A stretch of DNA of 64,000 nt from Saprospiraceae bacterium (GCA_016719615.1 JADJYQ010000006.1:1-64000), one strand, 5' to 3'; positions 34,810-45,525 are shown, counted from the stretch's first letter. The notes: a model not told the origin generated them from the letters alone. Numbers and translations are program-made.

Positions 34810-35433
34810 TTATTGATTGTCAAATCTATCAAAAACCCAATAATCAGAGTTTTGGTCCTTAAATGAAACTATACCTTCGGTTTTGTTATATGATATTTCG
34901 TTAAATCCAGATTGATGCACACTATTTCCTATAAATACATTATGAAATGTATTGCCATTAAATGTTACAGAACCCGAATATCCATTAGGAGAAGTAAAAT
35001 CAACTTCACCATTGGAAAATTTAATTAATATAAAACAAGAACCAAGTGCACCCAATGGCATTAATGTAATTTTTAACGTTTTGATTATCTTTCCATCCGC
35101 ATTAAATGAACCCAGCACAATAATTTCAGAAATAGCAATATTATTAGTTTCATCATAAATTTTAATAATTCCTTGGTCGGTAGTATATTTTTCGTTATCC
35201 TTCACTAACTCTACAACATTGTTAGCATACTTAATTAAAAGCTTTTTTTCTTCACCTGCATTATTTTTAAAGTATACGTAATTATTATTTTCCCTTAATC
35301 CTTTAGGTATATAATTTAATATATCCTCAGTCTTTATATGGGCTCCATTAATGTTTACGACATCACTTTTCTCTGATGAACATGAAACAAAAAATGCTAT
35401 CAATAAAACAACAAATAAGTTAATGATTTTCAT
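34810..35433 (-). CDS. Lipoprotein of unknown function
   Basis: The 207-aa product has a lipoprotein signal MKIINLFVVLLIAFFVSCSS (Cys at residue 18). The rest is rich in beta-strand patterns, Asn and Gly and holds no motif I recognise (IKTEDILNYIPKGL near the front, NEISYNKTEGIVSFKDQNSD at the end). It begins 15 bases after the end of the Cys-rich gene on the same strand, so the two form a small unit. It lies in the IS-rich island. Confidence 0.7.
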   Translation of the reverse strand: MKIINLFVVLLIAFFVSCSSEKSDVVNINGAHIKTEDILNYIPKGLRENNNYVYFKNNAGEEKKLLIKYANNVVELVKDNEKYTTDQGIIKIYDETNNIAISEIIVLGSFNADGKIIKTLKITLMPLGALGSCFILIKFSNGEVDFTSPNGYSGSVTFNGNTFHNVFIGNSVHQSGFNEISYNKTEGIVSFKDQNSDYWVFDRFDNQ

Positions 35434-35448
35434 AATAAAATTTTTATA

Positions 35449-36072
35449 TTAACCAACAAAATTGCACCAATAAAGATATGTATCACAGTAAGTATAATCA
35501 GTATAATACAATCGGATCACAAATTCATAACAAGTGTTGTGCCCAGAATAAATATTTGGCCAAGGTGAACCTGGTTGCCATGGACTTATCAAAACAGTAT
35601 TAGTATAAATCATACCTGATTGATAAAAACTCTGTCCCTGTGGATCAGATAGAGGGTTGTTAGGTATATCTGCCTAGCTAGATTGAATTATATATTCAAT
35701 TGCATAAACTTCTTTAGATTGAGGTCTTGTGCCACAGTTATTACTAGATGCACAAGCACTAATAGCTGCATTATAATATGTTAAACATGATTCATTACAC
35801 AATGCTAATTGATATGGATTGTATTCGTAACCTCCATAAGCTTCAGTACAGTAGTCATAACATTCTTGAAGATCTTCATTTATTTCTTGATCATTTTGAC
35901 AAGCTTTCCAACAAAGACAAGAATTAACTGCACTCTGGTTACCATAAGAACATAAATCACAACCCTGATAACTAATAGTAACTGTATTAGTTCCTTGATT
36001 ATAGTAAAATGAATACTGGCTAAATGCAAGGCTTGGAAATAGAAAAAACAATAAAATATTTTTCATTTTCAT
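35449..36072 (-). CDS. Cys-rich secreted protein with internal TAG
   Basis: The ATG at 36072 starts a signal peptide (MKMKNILLFFLFPSLAFS). The mature part is rich in Cys, Tyr and Asn (SYQGCDLCSYGNQSAVNSCL, later NNCGTRPQSKEV). A TAG at 35674-35676 ends the first 132 codons, but the same frame is open for 74 more codons (ADIPNNPLSDPQGQSF to TYLYWCNFVG), with the same composition and further Cys residues, to a TAA at 35449-35451. This suggests a real 207-codon gene with a nonsense change, a base error, or, less likely, readthrough. The lipoprotein gene follows 15 bases later. Confidence 0.55.
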
Positions 36073-37027
36073 ATAATTTGTTTTTTAAAAAAAAACCTTA
36101 TACAATACACTCCCTAAACGTATTCCATAGTAGCATATAATTAGGATTGTTTTGAATTCAAATTAATTCACATCAATTAACTATAAAAATATTATTCATC
36201 AAAATCCCAATGGTTGATAATATGAATTTAGGTCCATGAATTAAGAAAATGGAAGGATTTGAACATATATTTTTTTTATCAACGCTATTTAATTGATAAT
36301 GTGAATATTATAAATATTGAAATAAAATTGTAAAAAAGTATTTGTATTGCAAATGATGTGATTCGCAGTCTCAATAGCAATCAAAATGACTGATTATAAT
36401 ATCTTATATTTGCTCGTACCCTGTTTTTAAAATTAATGTTCTTAACTAGTTTTTTTGGCTCTTATCATATAATACAGTGCTATATTTCGATAATGTTGGA
36501 CCTATATATATGTGCGCTGAATATTGACCGAAACCATTCAAACGAATTACTAAAATTGCAAGTACCAACATGTAAATTTTACACATCATATTACCAAATA
36601 TTTAAACTGAGCTTGTTTTTCGTTTTTTCCCGTTTCGGCCTAATTATACCGGCCTACTTACCATTATAATTTTTTCATCCTGCCAACACATATCAAATTA
36701 TCCATTACAAGGCGATCACCAACTCGTTTCAATGTATCATGAATATTTTAACTCCATTTATGATTCAAATCTTGCTGGCAGCATTGAAATTAAATATTTG
36801 CAAGGAAATCACTTTCAATTCTTTGCACCAGGGCTGATTCAATTTTAGAAATTAAATATTCATTTTCCATCAAGGATACTTTCACTTTTAATTCTCACTA
36901 ACAATTAGTCAAACTTCACTAACTCTCTTAAGTCCTTGATTTGCAAAGCTTTTTAAATTTAATCCAAAAATTTGCAGGCCATTTTTCTAAAGCGGGGTAA
37001 ATTGCATTCGGTTCGATAATAAAGCAA
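36073..37027. other. AT-rich intergenic region, no supported gene
   Basis: About 950 bases. A plus-strand open stretch at 36436-36669 has no family look or start context and is not called. A half-palindrome ACTAACAATTAGT stands near 36897, and a 25-base near-copy of the tRNA-Phe downstream sequence stands at 36929-36953. TATATTTG at 36405-36412 could be a -7 element for a small transcript. Confidence 0.5.
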
Positions 37028-38695
37028 GTGAAAATACTAAATAGCAAGCTCACATACCCCTTTCTCTTAGTAATAATAAGCTTACTCTTCTTTGTTCCAT
37101 ACTTAGGAGGCGTTCATCTCTTTGATTGGGATGAAATCAACTTCGCGGAAATCAGCCGGGAAATGCTGGTGTTGAATGACTATTTGCGCGTACATGTCAA
37201 CTTCAAAGCTTTTTATGAAAAGCCTCCTTTCTTTTTTTGGTTGCAGTGTGTAAGTATGTCGATTTTTGGGATCAATGAATTTGCAGCACGGTTTCCGAAT
37301 GCCATTTGTGGTTTGATCACTTTGTTAGTACTGTATTCTATAGGCAAAAAATTATTTTCCGCTCGCTTTGGATGGTTATGGACACTTTCCTATTTTGGTT
37401 CGATATTACCCTTTCTGTATTTTAAATCGGGAATCATAGATCCCTGGTTCAATTTATTTACTTTTTTGGCATTATACTTTTTGATTAAAGTTTGTACGCC
37501 CGAACCCGGAACTGATTCACAGTTTCTTCCTTTCCAGCCTTTCCGAAATATTCTATGGGCAGGATGTTTTTCCGGTCTCGCTATACTTACCAAAGGTCCG
37601 GCTGCATTGATCATTATCACTTTGTGTATCCTGACATATTGGTTGTATCATCGCTTTCGAACTATTATTTCTTTCAAATATCTTTTCCTGTTTTTTATCA
37701 TTTCTACATTCTTTCCTTTGCTATGGTTCGGACTTGAAACTCTGCTAAATGGTCCACAATTTATTTTTGAATTTTTCAAATACCAGTTCCGATTATTCAG
37801 TACTCCGGATGCCGGGCACGCAGGATTTCCAGGATATCATATTGTGGTACTTTTGTTTGGCGTTTTCCCAGCCTCTGTTTTTTGCATTAAAGCATTTTTA
37901 TACAAGGATCGCGATGAAAACGTGGGACAAAAGCATTTTAAAAAATGGATGTTCGTATTACTAATAGTAGTCCTTATTTTATTCTCCATAGTTCAATCTA
38001 AAATTGTACATTATTCTTCGCTATGTTATTTCCCGATCACCTTTCTCAGTGCGTATACCCTGGATAAATTGCTGGATCAAAAAATGCAATGGAATAAAAT
38101 GCTTGTCTATGGATTATCCGGGATGCTGATGATATATTCAATTGTTGTAATTGCTTTACCAGTAGTTGGAATGGACCTCGATTTAATTAAATCTATGTTT
38201 TCTAAGGATCCTTTCGCACTCGCGAATTTAGAAGCTGATGTGAAATGGTCATTTGTAAATTTTCTACCAGGTATTTTCCTGGCATTGCTGTTTATGTGGT
38301 TTATTCTTAATGCCAGCTCATTTGTACAGTTTTATAAAGTAAATGTTTTCTTCATTGGCATGGCTTGTTTTTCTTTGCTCGCACTGATCTTCACCATTCA
38401 AAACATTGAAGGCTATTCACAAAATGCTGCCATCTCCTTTTACAAAGAAAAATCTGCAGAAGACTGTTACATTCTACCCTATGGTTTTAAAACATATGGG
38501 CATTTGTTTTATGCTCAAAAACGCAGGCCCAATCATCCGGAATATTACCAACAAAATTGGTTGCTGAATGGCTCTACCGATAAACCTGTATATGTAGTCA
38601 GTAAAATTCACAAGGCAGAAGAATTAAATGCTTTAACGCAACTCCAGGAACTCTATCGTCTCAATGGTTTTGTATTTTATAAACGAGTGCGATAA
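37028..38695 (+). CDS. GT39/ArnT-like glycosyltransferase, multi-pass membrane
   Basis: The 555-aa product has about a dozen membrane helices. After the first helix come FDWDEINFAEISREM and KAFYEKPPFFFWLQ, the periplasmic loop motifs of GT39/ArnT enzymes that move a sugar from a polyprenyl-phosphate carrier to a lipid or protein; the acidic pair in the first motif is the catalytic site of the family. A periplasmic C-terminal part ends LYRLNGFVFYKRVR. It starts with GTG at 37028. The gene is convergent with the giant protein gene and shares a bidirectional terminator with it. A glycosyltransferase beside a surface adhesin may glycosylate it; that is inference. Confidence 0.85.
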   Translation: MKILNSKLTYPFLLVIISLLFFVPYLGGVHLFDWDEINFAEISREMLVLNDYLRVHVNFKAFYEKPPFFFWLQCVSMSIFGINEFAARFPNAICGLITLLVLYSIGKKLFSARFGWLWTLSYFGSILPFLYFKSGIIDPWFNLFTFLALYFLIKVCTPEPGTDSQFLPFQPFRNILWAGCFSGLAILTKGPAALIIITLCILTYWLYHRFRTIISFKYLFLFFIISTFFPLLWFGLETLLNGPQFIFEFFKYQFRLFSTPDAGHAGFPGYHIVVLLFGVFPASVFCIKAFLYKDRDENVGQKHFKKWMFVLLIVVLILFSIVQSKIVHYSSLCYFPITFLSAYTLDKLLDQKMQWNKMLVYGLSGMLMIYSIVVIALPVVGMDLDLIKSMFSKDPFALANLEADVKWSFVNFLPGIFLALLFMWFILNASSFVQFYKVNVFFIGMACFSLLALIFTIQNIEGYSQNAAISFYKEKSAEDCYILPYGFKTYGHLFYAQKRRPNHPEYYQQNWLLNGSTDKPVYVVSKIHKAEELNALTQLQELYRLNGFVFYKRVR

Positions 38696-38701
38696 AATAT
38701 T

Positions 38702-38737
38702 AAAAAAAATCCCTTCGAAGTGAAGGGATTTTTTTTT
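38702..38737. terminator. Bidirectional terminator between GT39 and giant gene 1
   Basis: AAAAATCCCTTC pairs with GAAGGGATTTTT around a 5-base loop, with A-runs and T-runs on both sides. It serves both convergent genes. An almost identical copy stands at 57641-57677. Confidence 0.9.
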
Positions 38738-38762
38738 AATTGGTTTCAGTTTTAAAATTTTC

Positions 38763-41700
38763 TTACAATACCACTATAAGCTGTATTGTCTTTTGATTCG
38801 CACCATCACTAACTCTGATAAAATGAATTCCAGCTTTGACGTTCAATTGTTTCAAATCCAATTCAAGCTCGTTTTCTGATTTATCAAGGATCACATTAAA
38901 TATTAGTTTACCGAACATATCTGTCATGGTCAATGATTTAGTTGCAAAAGAAAATCCATTGAGCTGAATCGATACCAGGTCCTTCGCAGGATTTGGTACG
39001 GCTTTTAATTCCGGGATTTCAGATGATTTGATATAAAGTTCAGTATTATCAAGCTCTTCCACTTTTTTGAACTCTGTGAATCCATTATCCTGTTTTTTCA
39101 AAGGTGGCAATGTCAAGGTATGGAACCAACCATTCACAATAATCGAAAATGTAGTTCCGCATTTAGACTTGATCTGATATTGATAGTAACTTCCATCTTC
39201 TAATCCATTAAACAAATGCGTTAATGGACCCGAAGAATTGGTCCAGCTTGACCAGGCAGTCCACACTCCGGGAGATATTTCCCTTCTAATTCTCAATTGA
39301 TAACTACCCGCACATGTACCCGCAGACCAGGATACTTTTGCACTTGAATACGTGGTATCATGGTGATAAACCGTAACGGGTTGGCCACATGTATAGGCAA
39401 TAACGGTCACCTTTTGAATACAGGTTTTTACATTATTCGAAGAATCTTTTACGGTCCATTTCACATTAGTGACCCCAACTGGATAACTCGAAGGTGAATT
39501 ATTTGTAATTGGATATTTTATTCCGCAATTATCAGAGACAGTCGGAGTTCCCAAGCTGACTGAACCTGCAGGAACGCTACACTGGCCTGGTAGGGTGGTA
39601 ACTGTCAAATCTACAGGGCAAGTAGCCATAGGTGGTTCCAAATCTTTTACATTTACCTTAAAACTGCAATTTTTTGAATTGCCTGCGGCATCCAAAACCA
39701 ACCACGTTATAGTGGTTATTCCTTTTTTCCAATATTGTCCATTTAATGAACCACTTCCAGATCCGGATTCTACTCCACTCAATGTCCAGGTCTTAGATAC
39801 TATACCGCAATTATCGGATGCTGTTCCATCAAATTCAGTAGCTTGAACAACATAGCGGCATAATCCTTCGGTCATCCCTCTCACTTGATTACCAGGACAA
39901 GTCATCACTGGCATGGTTACATCTTTACCTGTCAGCACAGTAGTACATGTGGAAGAATTCCCATTTCCATCATTTACGGTTATAGTTACCGTATGCGTCA
40001 TATTATGTGCTGAAGAGAGGCTACTTGTTGCTGATGGATTCTGACTCCAGGTAAAACTTGTGGCACAATTATCTGTAGCCATTGCTCCATCCGTAAGGTT
40101 AGGTACCACTAACATACAGTTTGCATTCAAATTGACGTTTTGAGGATCCTCACAAACAGCTACCGGTGCTGTGACATCATTTCCAGTTAACACTACCGTA
40201 CATGTTGCACTGTTTCCGTTGCCATCATTTGCAGTGACTGTTACTGTATGTGTTGTTCCTTCGCCTGATGCTAATAATGTTGCTGATGTCGGATTCTGTG
40301 TCCATGTGAATGTTGTCGAACAATTATCTGTTGCTGTAGCCCCATCTGTAAGGTCTGGTACAGAAAGTTGACAGCTTGAATTTAGATTAATTGTTTGAGC
40401 TGTTTCACACGTAGGCACCGGATTCGTGTTGTCATTGCCGGTTAATACTACTGTACATGTTGCACTGTTTCCATTGCCATCATTAACAGTAACTGTCACC
40501 GTATGTGTTGTTCCTTCGCCTGATGCTAATAATGTTGATGATGTTGGACTTTGTGTCCATGTGAATGTTGTTGAACAATTGTCGGTTGCTGTTGCCCCAT
40601 CTGTAAGATTTGGTACAGAAAGTTGACAACTTGCATTTAGATTAATTGTTTGAGCTGTTTCACAGTTAGGCACTGGATTCGTATTGTCATTTCCGGTTAA
40701 CACTACTGTACACGTCGCACTGTTTCCATTGCCATCATTTGCAGTGACTGTTACCGTATGTGTTGTTCCTTCGCCTGATGCTAATAATGTTGCTGATGTC
40801 GGATTCTGTGACCATGTGAATATTGTCGAACAATTGTCAGTTGCTGTTGCCCCATCTGTAAGATTTGGTACAGAAAGTTGACAGCTTGAATTTAGATTAA
40901 TTGTTTGAGCTGTTTCACACGTAGGCACCGGATTCGAGTTGTCATTTCCGGTTAACACTACTGTACACGTTGCACTGTTTCCATTGCCATCATTAACAGT
41001 AACTGTCACCGTATGTGTTGTTCCTTCGCCTGATGCTAATAATGTTGATGATGTCGGATTCTGTGTCCATGTGAATGTTGTCGAACAATTGTCTGTTGCT
41101 GTAGCCCCATCCGTAAGATTTGGTACAGACAGTTCACAGTTTGCATTTAGATTAATTGTTTGAGCTGTTTCACAGCTAGGTACTGGATTTGTATTGTCAT
41201 TACCGGTTAATACTACTGTACATGTTGCACTGTTTCCATTGCCATCATTTGCAGTGACTGTTACTGTGTGAGTAGTTCCTTCGCCCGATGCTAATAATGT
41301 TGCTGATGTTGGATTTTGACTCCATGTGAATGAACTTGAGCAATTGTCACTAATGTTTGCTCCATCTGTAAGATTTGGAACTAACAGTTGACAGCTGGCA
41401 TTCAGATTAATTGTTTGAGCTGTTTCACAAGTAGGTACAGGATTCGTATTGTCGTTTCCGGTTAATACTACGGTGCATGTTGCACTGTTTCCATTGCCAT
41501 CATTTGATGTGACTGTCACTGTATGTGTTGTTCCTTCGCCTGATGCTAATAATGTTGCTGATGTTGGACTTTGTGTCCATGTGAATGTTGTCGAACAATT
41601 ATCGGTTGCTGTTGCACCATCCGTAAGATTTGGTACAGACAGTTCACAGCTGGCATTTAGATTAATTGTCTGAGCTGTTTCACATGTAGGCACAGGATTT

Positions 41701-44700
41701 GCATTGTCATTTCCAGTTAATACAGAAGTGCAAGTTGACGAGTTTCCATTACCATCAGAAACCGTAACAGTTACAACATGCATCATTCCTTCACCTGAAG
41801 GCAGCATTGCTCCTTGTAAAGGATTCTGTGTCCATGTAAATGATATGCTACAATTATCTGATGCAGTAGCTGCATTGGTTTTATCTGGAACCGTAATCTC
41901 GCAATTCGCATTCAATGAAAGCGTTTGATTATTTTCACAATCAGGAATTGGTGCAGTAGTATCGTCTCCCGTTAATACTACTGTACATGTTGCACTGTTT
42001 CCATTGCCATCATTTGCAGTAACTGTTACCGTATGTGTTGTTCCTTCGCCTGATGCTAACAATGTTGCAGATGTTGGACTTTGTGTCCATGTGAATGTTG
42101 TCGAACAATTGTCTGTTGCACTTGCGCCATCGGTAAGATTTGGTACAGAAAGTTGACAACTTGCATTTAGATTAATTGTTTGTGCTGTTTCACACGTAGG
42201 CACCGGATTCGTATTGTCATTTCCGGTTAATACTACTGTACACGTCGCACTGTTTCCATTGCCATCATTAGCAGTAACTGTTACTGTATGTGTTGTTCCT
42301 TCGCCTGATGCCAATAATGTTGATGATGTCGGATTCTGTGACCATGTAAATGTTGTCGAACAATTGTCTGTTGCTGTTGCGCCATCTGTAAGATTTGGTA
42401 CTAACAGTTGACAGCTTGAATTTAGATTAATTGTTTGAGCTGTTTCACACGTTGGCACTGGATTCGTATTGTCGTTTCCGGTTAATACTACTGTACATGT
42501 TGCACTGTTTCCATTGCCGTCATTTGCAGTGACTGTTACTGTATGTGTTGTTCCTTCGCCTGATGCTAACAATGTTGCTGATGTTGGACTTTGTGTCCAT
42601 GTGAATGTCGTCGAACAATTATCAGTTGCTGTTGCGCCATCTGTAAGATCCGGTACTAACAGTTGACAGCTTGAATTTAGATTAATTGTTTGAGCTGTTT
42701 CACAGCTTGGTACAGGATTCGTATTGTCGTTTCCGGTTAATACTACTGTGCACGTTGCACTGTTTCCATTGCCATCATTTGCTGTGACTGTTACCGTATG
42801 TGTTGCTCCTTCGCCTGATGCTAATAATGTTGCTGATGTTGGACTTTGTGTCCATGTGAATGTTGTCGAACAATTATCAGTTGCTGTTGCGCCATCGGTA
42901 AGATCCGGTACTAACAGTTGACAGCTTGAATTTAGATTAATTGTTTGAGCCGATTCACAGCTTGGTACTGGATTCGTATTGTCATTTCCGGTTAATACTA
43001 CTGTGCACGTTGCACTGTTTCCATTGCCGTCATTTGCAGTGACTGTTACTGTATGTGTTGTTCCTTCGCCTGATGCTAACAATGTTGCTGATGTTGGACT
43101 TTGTGTCCATGTGTATGTCGTCGAACAATTATCAGTTGCTGTTGCGCCATCTGTAAGATCCGGTACTAACAGTTGACAGCTTGAATTTAGATTAATTGTT
43201 TGAGCTGTTTCACAGCTTGGTACAGGATTCGTATTGTCGTTTCCGGTTAATACTACTGTGCACGTTGCACTGTTTCCATTGCCATCATTTGCTGTGACTG
43301 TTACCGTATGTGTTGCTCCTTCGCCTGATGCTAATAATGTTGCTGATGTTGGACTTTGTGTCCATGTGAATGTTGTCGAACAATTATCAGTTGCTGTTGC
43401 TGCATCTGTAAGATCTGGTAATAACAGTTGACAGCTTGAATTTAGATTAATTGTTTGAGCTGTTTCACAGCTTGGTACTGGATTCGTATTGTCATTTCCG
43501 GTTAATACTACTGTGCACGTTGCACTGTTTCCATTGCCATCATTTGCTGTTACAGTCACTGTATGTGTCGTTCCTTCGCCCGATGCTAATAATGTTGCTG
43601 ATGTTGGACTTTGTGTCCATGTGAATGTTGTCGAACAATTGTCTGTTGCTGTTGCTGCATCCGTAAGATCCGGTACTAACAGTTGACAGCTTGAATTAAG
43701 ATTAATTGTTTGAGCTGTTTCACACGTTGGCACTGGATTCGTATTGTCGTTTCCGGTTAATACTACTGTACATGTTGCACTGTTTCCATTGCCGTCATTT
43801 GCAGTGACTGTTACTGTATGTGTTGTTCCTTCGCCTGATGCTAACAATGTTGCTGATGTTGGACTTTGTGTCCATGTGAATGTCGTCGAACAATTATCAG
43901 TTGCTGTTGCGCCATCTGTAAGATCCGGTACTAACAGTTGACAGCTTGAATTTAGATTAATTGTTTGAGCTGTTTCACACGTTGGCACTGGATTCGTGTT
44001 GTCATTTCCGGTTAATACTACTGTGCACGTTGCACTGTTTCCATTGCCATCATTTGCTGTGACTGTTACCGTATGTGTTGTTCCTTCGCCTGATGCTAAC
44101 AATGTTGCTGATGTTGGACTTTGTGTCCATGTGAATGTCGTCGAACAATTATCAGTTGCTGTTGCGCCATCTGTAAGATCCGGTACTAACAGTTGACAGC
44201 TTGAATTTAGATTAATTGTTTGAGCTGTTTCACAGCTTGGTACAGGATTCGTATTGTCGTTTCCGGTTAATACTACTGTGCACGTTGCACTGTTTCCATT
44301 GCCATCATTTGCTGTTACAGTCACTGTATGTGTCGTTCCTTCGCCTGATGCTAATAATGTTGATGATGTTGGACCTTGTGTCCATGTGAATGTTGTCGAA
44401 CAATTATCAGTTGCTGTTGCGCCATCGGTAAGATCCGGTACTAACAGTTGACAGCTTGAATTAAGATTAATTGTTTGAGCTGTTTCACAAGTAGGTACAG
44501 GATTCGTATTGTCGTTTCCGGTTAATACTACGGTGCATGTTGCACTGTTTCCATTGCCATCATTTGATGTGACTGTCACTGTATGTGTTGTTCCTTCGCC
44601 TGATGCTAATAATGTTGCTGATGTTGGACTTTGTGTCCATGTGAATGTTGTCGAACAATTATCGGTTGCTGTTGCACCATCCGTAAGATTGTGGTACAGA

Positions 44701-44717
44701 CAGTTCACAGCTGGCAT
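38763..44717 (-). CDS. Giant surface protein 1, C-terminal part: HYR repeats, FN3, T9SS sorting domain
   Basis: This is not a separate gene. It continues the frame of 44659-57084 after a one-base insertion (extra G near 44691), so the whole product is about 6106 aa. It holds 18 of the 22 HYR-like repeats of 85 aa (each with DNCST and GEGTTHTVTV), then two divergent HYR domains (CPGNQVRGMTEGLCRYVV and CPVDLTVTTLPGQCSVPAGS), a fibronectin III-like domain (SSAKVSWSAGTCAGSYQLRI) and a T9SS type A sorting domain (VPNPAKDLVSIQLNGF to HFIRVSDGANQKTIQLIVVL). The sorting domain marks it as exported through T9SS and displayed or released. It has the look of an adhesin; no ligand can be named. Confidence 0.85.
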   Translation of the reverse strand: MPAVNCLYHNLTDGATATDNCSTTFTWTQSPTSATLLASGEGTTHTVTVTSNDGNGNSATCTVVLTGNDNTNPVPTCETAQTINLNSSCQLLVPDLTDGATATDNCSTTFTWTQGPTSSTLLASGEGTTHTVTVTANDGNGNSATCTVVLTGNDNTNPVPSCETAQTINLNSSCQLLVPDLTDGATATDNCSTTFTWTQSPTSATLLASGEGTTHTVTVTANDGNGNSATCTVVLTGNDNTNPVPTCETAQTINLNSSCQLLVPDLTDGATATDNCSTTFTWTQSPTSATLLASGEGTTHTVTVTANDGNGNSATCTVVLTGNDNTNPVPTCETAQTINLNSSCQLLVPDLTDAATATDNCSTTFTWTQSPTSATLLASGEGTTHTVTVTANDGNGNSATCTVVLTGNDNTNPVPSCETAQTINLNSSCQLLLPDLTDAATATDNCSTTFTWTQSPTSATLLASGEGATHTVTVTANDGNGNSATCTVVLTGNDNTNPVPSCETAQTINLNSSCQLLVPDLTDGATATDNCSTTYTWTQSPTSATLLASGEGTTHTVTVTANDGNGNSATCTVVLTGNDNTNPVPSCESAQTINLNSSCQLLVPDLTDGATATDNCSTTFTWTQSPTSATLLASGEGATHTVTVTANDGNGNSATCTVVLTGNDNTNPVPSCETAQTINLNSSCQLLVPDLTDGATATDNCSTTFTWTQSPTSATLLASGEGTTHTVTVTANDGNGNSATCTVVLTGNDNTNPVPTCETAQTINLNSSCQLLVPNLTDGATATDNCSTTFTWSQNPTSSTLLASGEGTTHTVTVTANDGNGNSATCTVVLTGNDNTNPVPTCETAQTINLNASCQLSVPNLTDGASATDNCSTTFTWTQSPTSATLLASGEGTTHTVTVTANDGNGNSATCTVVLTGDDTTAPIPDCENNQTLSLNANCEITVPDKTNAATASDNCSISFTWTQNPLQGAMLPSGEGMMHVVTVTVSDGNGNSSTCTSVLTGNDNANPVPTCETAQTINLNASCELSVPNLTDGATATDNCSTTFTWTQSPTSATLLASGEGTTHTVTVTSNDGNGNSATCTVVLTGNDNTNPVPTCETAQTINLNASCQLLVPNLTDGANISDNCSSSFTWSQNPTSATLLASGEGTTHTVTVTANDGNGNSATCTVVLTGNDNTNPVPSCETAQTINLNANCELSVPNLTDGATATDNCSTTFTWTQNPTSSTLLASGEGTTHTVTVTVNDGNGNSATCTVVLTGNDNSNPVPTCETAQTINLNSSCQLSVPNLTDGATATDNCSTIFTWSQNPTSATLLASGEGTTHTVTVTANDGNGNSATCTVVLTGNDNTNPVPNCETAQTINLNASCQLSVPNLTDGATATDNCSTTFTWTQSPTSSTLLASGEGTTHTVTVTVNDGNGNSATCTVVLTGNDNTNPVPTCETAQTINLNSSCQLSVPDLTDGATATDNCSTTFTWTQNPTSATLLASGEGTTHTVTVTANDGNGNSATCTVVLTGNDVTAPVAVCEDPQNVNLNANCMLVVPNLTDGAMATDNCATSFTWSQNPSATSSLSSAHNMTHTVTITVNDGNGNSSTCTTVLTGKDVTMPVMTCPGNQVRGMTEGLCRYVVQATEFDGTASDNCGIVSKTWTLSGVESGSGSGSLNGQYWKKGITTITWLVLDAAGNSKNCSFKVNVKDLEPPMATCPVDLTVTTLPGQCSVPAGSVSLGTPTVSDNCGIKYPITNNSPSSYPVGVTNVKWTVKDSSNNVKTCIQKVTVIAYTCGQPVTVYHHDTTYSSAKVSWSAGTCAGSYQLRIRREISPGVWTAWSSWTNSSGPLTHLFNGLEDGSYYQYQIKSKCGTTFSIIVNGWFHTLTLPPLKKQDNGFTEFKKVEELDNTELYIKSSEIPELKAVPNPAKDLVSIQLNGFSFATKSLTMTDMFGKLIFNVILDKSENELELDLKQLNVKAGIHFIRVSDGANQKTIQLIVVL

Positions 44718-45525
44718 TTAGATTAATTGTCTGAGCTGTTTCACATGTAGGCACAGGATTTGCATTGTCATTTCCAGTTAATACAGAAGTGCAAGTTGAC
44801 GAGTTTCCATTACCATCAGAAACCGTAACAGTTACAACATGCATCATTCCTTCACCTGAAGGCAGCATTGCTCCTTGTAAAGGATTCTGTGTCCATGTAA
44901 ATGATATGCTACAATTATCTGATGCAGTAGCTGCATTGGTTTTATCTGGAACCGTAATCTCGCAATTCGCATTCAATGAAAGCGTTTGATTATTTTCACA
45001 ATCAGGAATTGGTGCAGTAGTATCGTCTCCCGTTAATACTACTGTACACGTCGCACTGTTTCCATTTCCATCATTTGCTGTGACTGTTATTGTATGTGTT
45101 GTTCCTTCGCCTGATGGTAATAATGTTGCTGATGTTGGACTTTGTGTCCATGTGAATGTCGTCGAACAATTATCAGTTGCTGTTGCCCCATCTGTAAGAT
45201 CCGGTACTAACAGTTGACAGCTTGAATTAAGATTAATTGTTTGAGCTGTTTCACAGCTTGGTACTGGATTCGTATTGTCGTTTCCGGTTAATACTACTGT
45301 ACATGTTGCACTGTTTCCATTGCCATCATTTGCTGTGACTGTTACCGTATGTGTTGTTCCTTCGCCTGATGATAATAATGTTGCTGATGTTGGACTTTGT
45401 GTCCATGTGAATGTCGTCGAACAATTATCAGTTGCTGTTGCTCCATCTGTTAAATCCGGTACTGCCAGTTTACAATTTGCATCCAGCAATATTGTTTGCG
45501 CAGATTCACAGGTAGGGACCGGATT
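39916..45525 (-). repeat. 22 tandem 255-bp repeats (85-aa HYR-like domain)
   Basis: The array is about 22 units of 255 bases. Consensus protein features are NPVPSCETAQTINLNSSC, LLVPDLTDGATATDNC, TWTQSPTSATLLASGEG and THTVTVTANDGNGNSATC. Neighbouring units are often over 90 percent identical by eye, while units 3 and 15 (APIPDCENNQT type) and the last (EDPQNV type) differ. Such identity suggests recent expansion and also a risk of assembly errors. Confidence 0.9.

Noticed and set aside
36436..36669. 77-codon plus-strand frame before the GT39 gene
   Set aside because: Composition is that of AT-rich spacer. No motif, no promoter at a fitting distance, and no neighbour that suggests a role.
44659..44717. 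Two overlapping giant genes with separate starts
   Set aside because: The repeat reads through without loss when one base (G near 44691) is removed, and the downstream frame lacks a signal peptide. So it is one gene.
39916..45525. Regular repeat period suggested a CRISPR-like array
   Set aside because: The unit is 255 bases, in one long open frame with no unique spacers and no cas genes. It is a coding tandem repeat.
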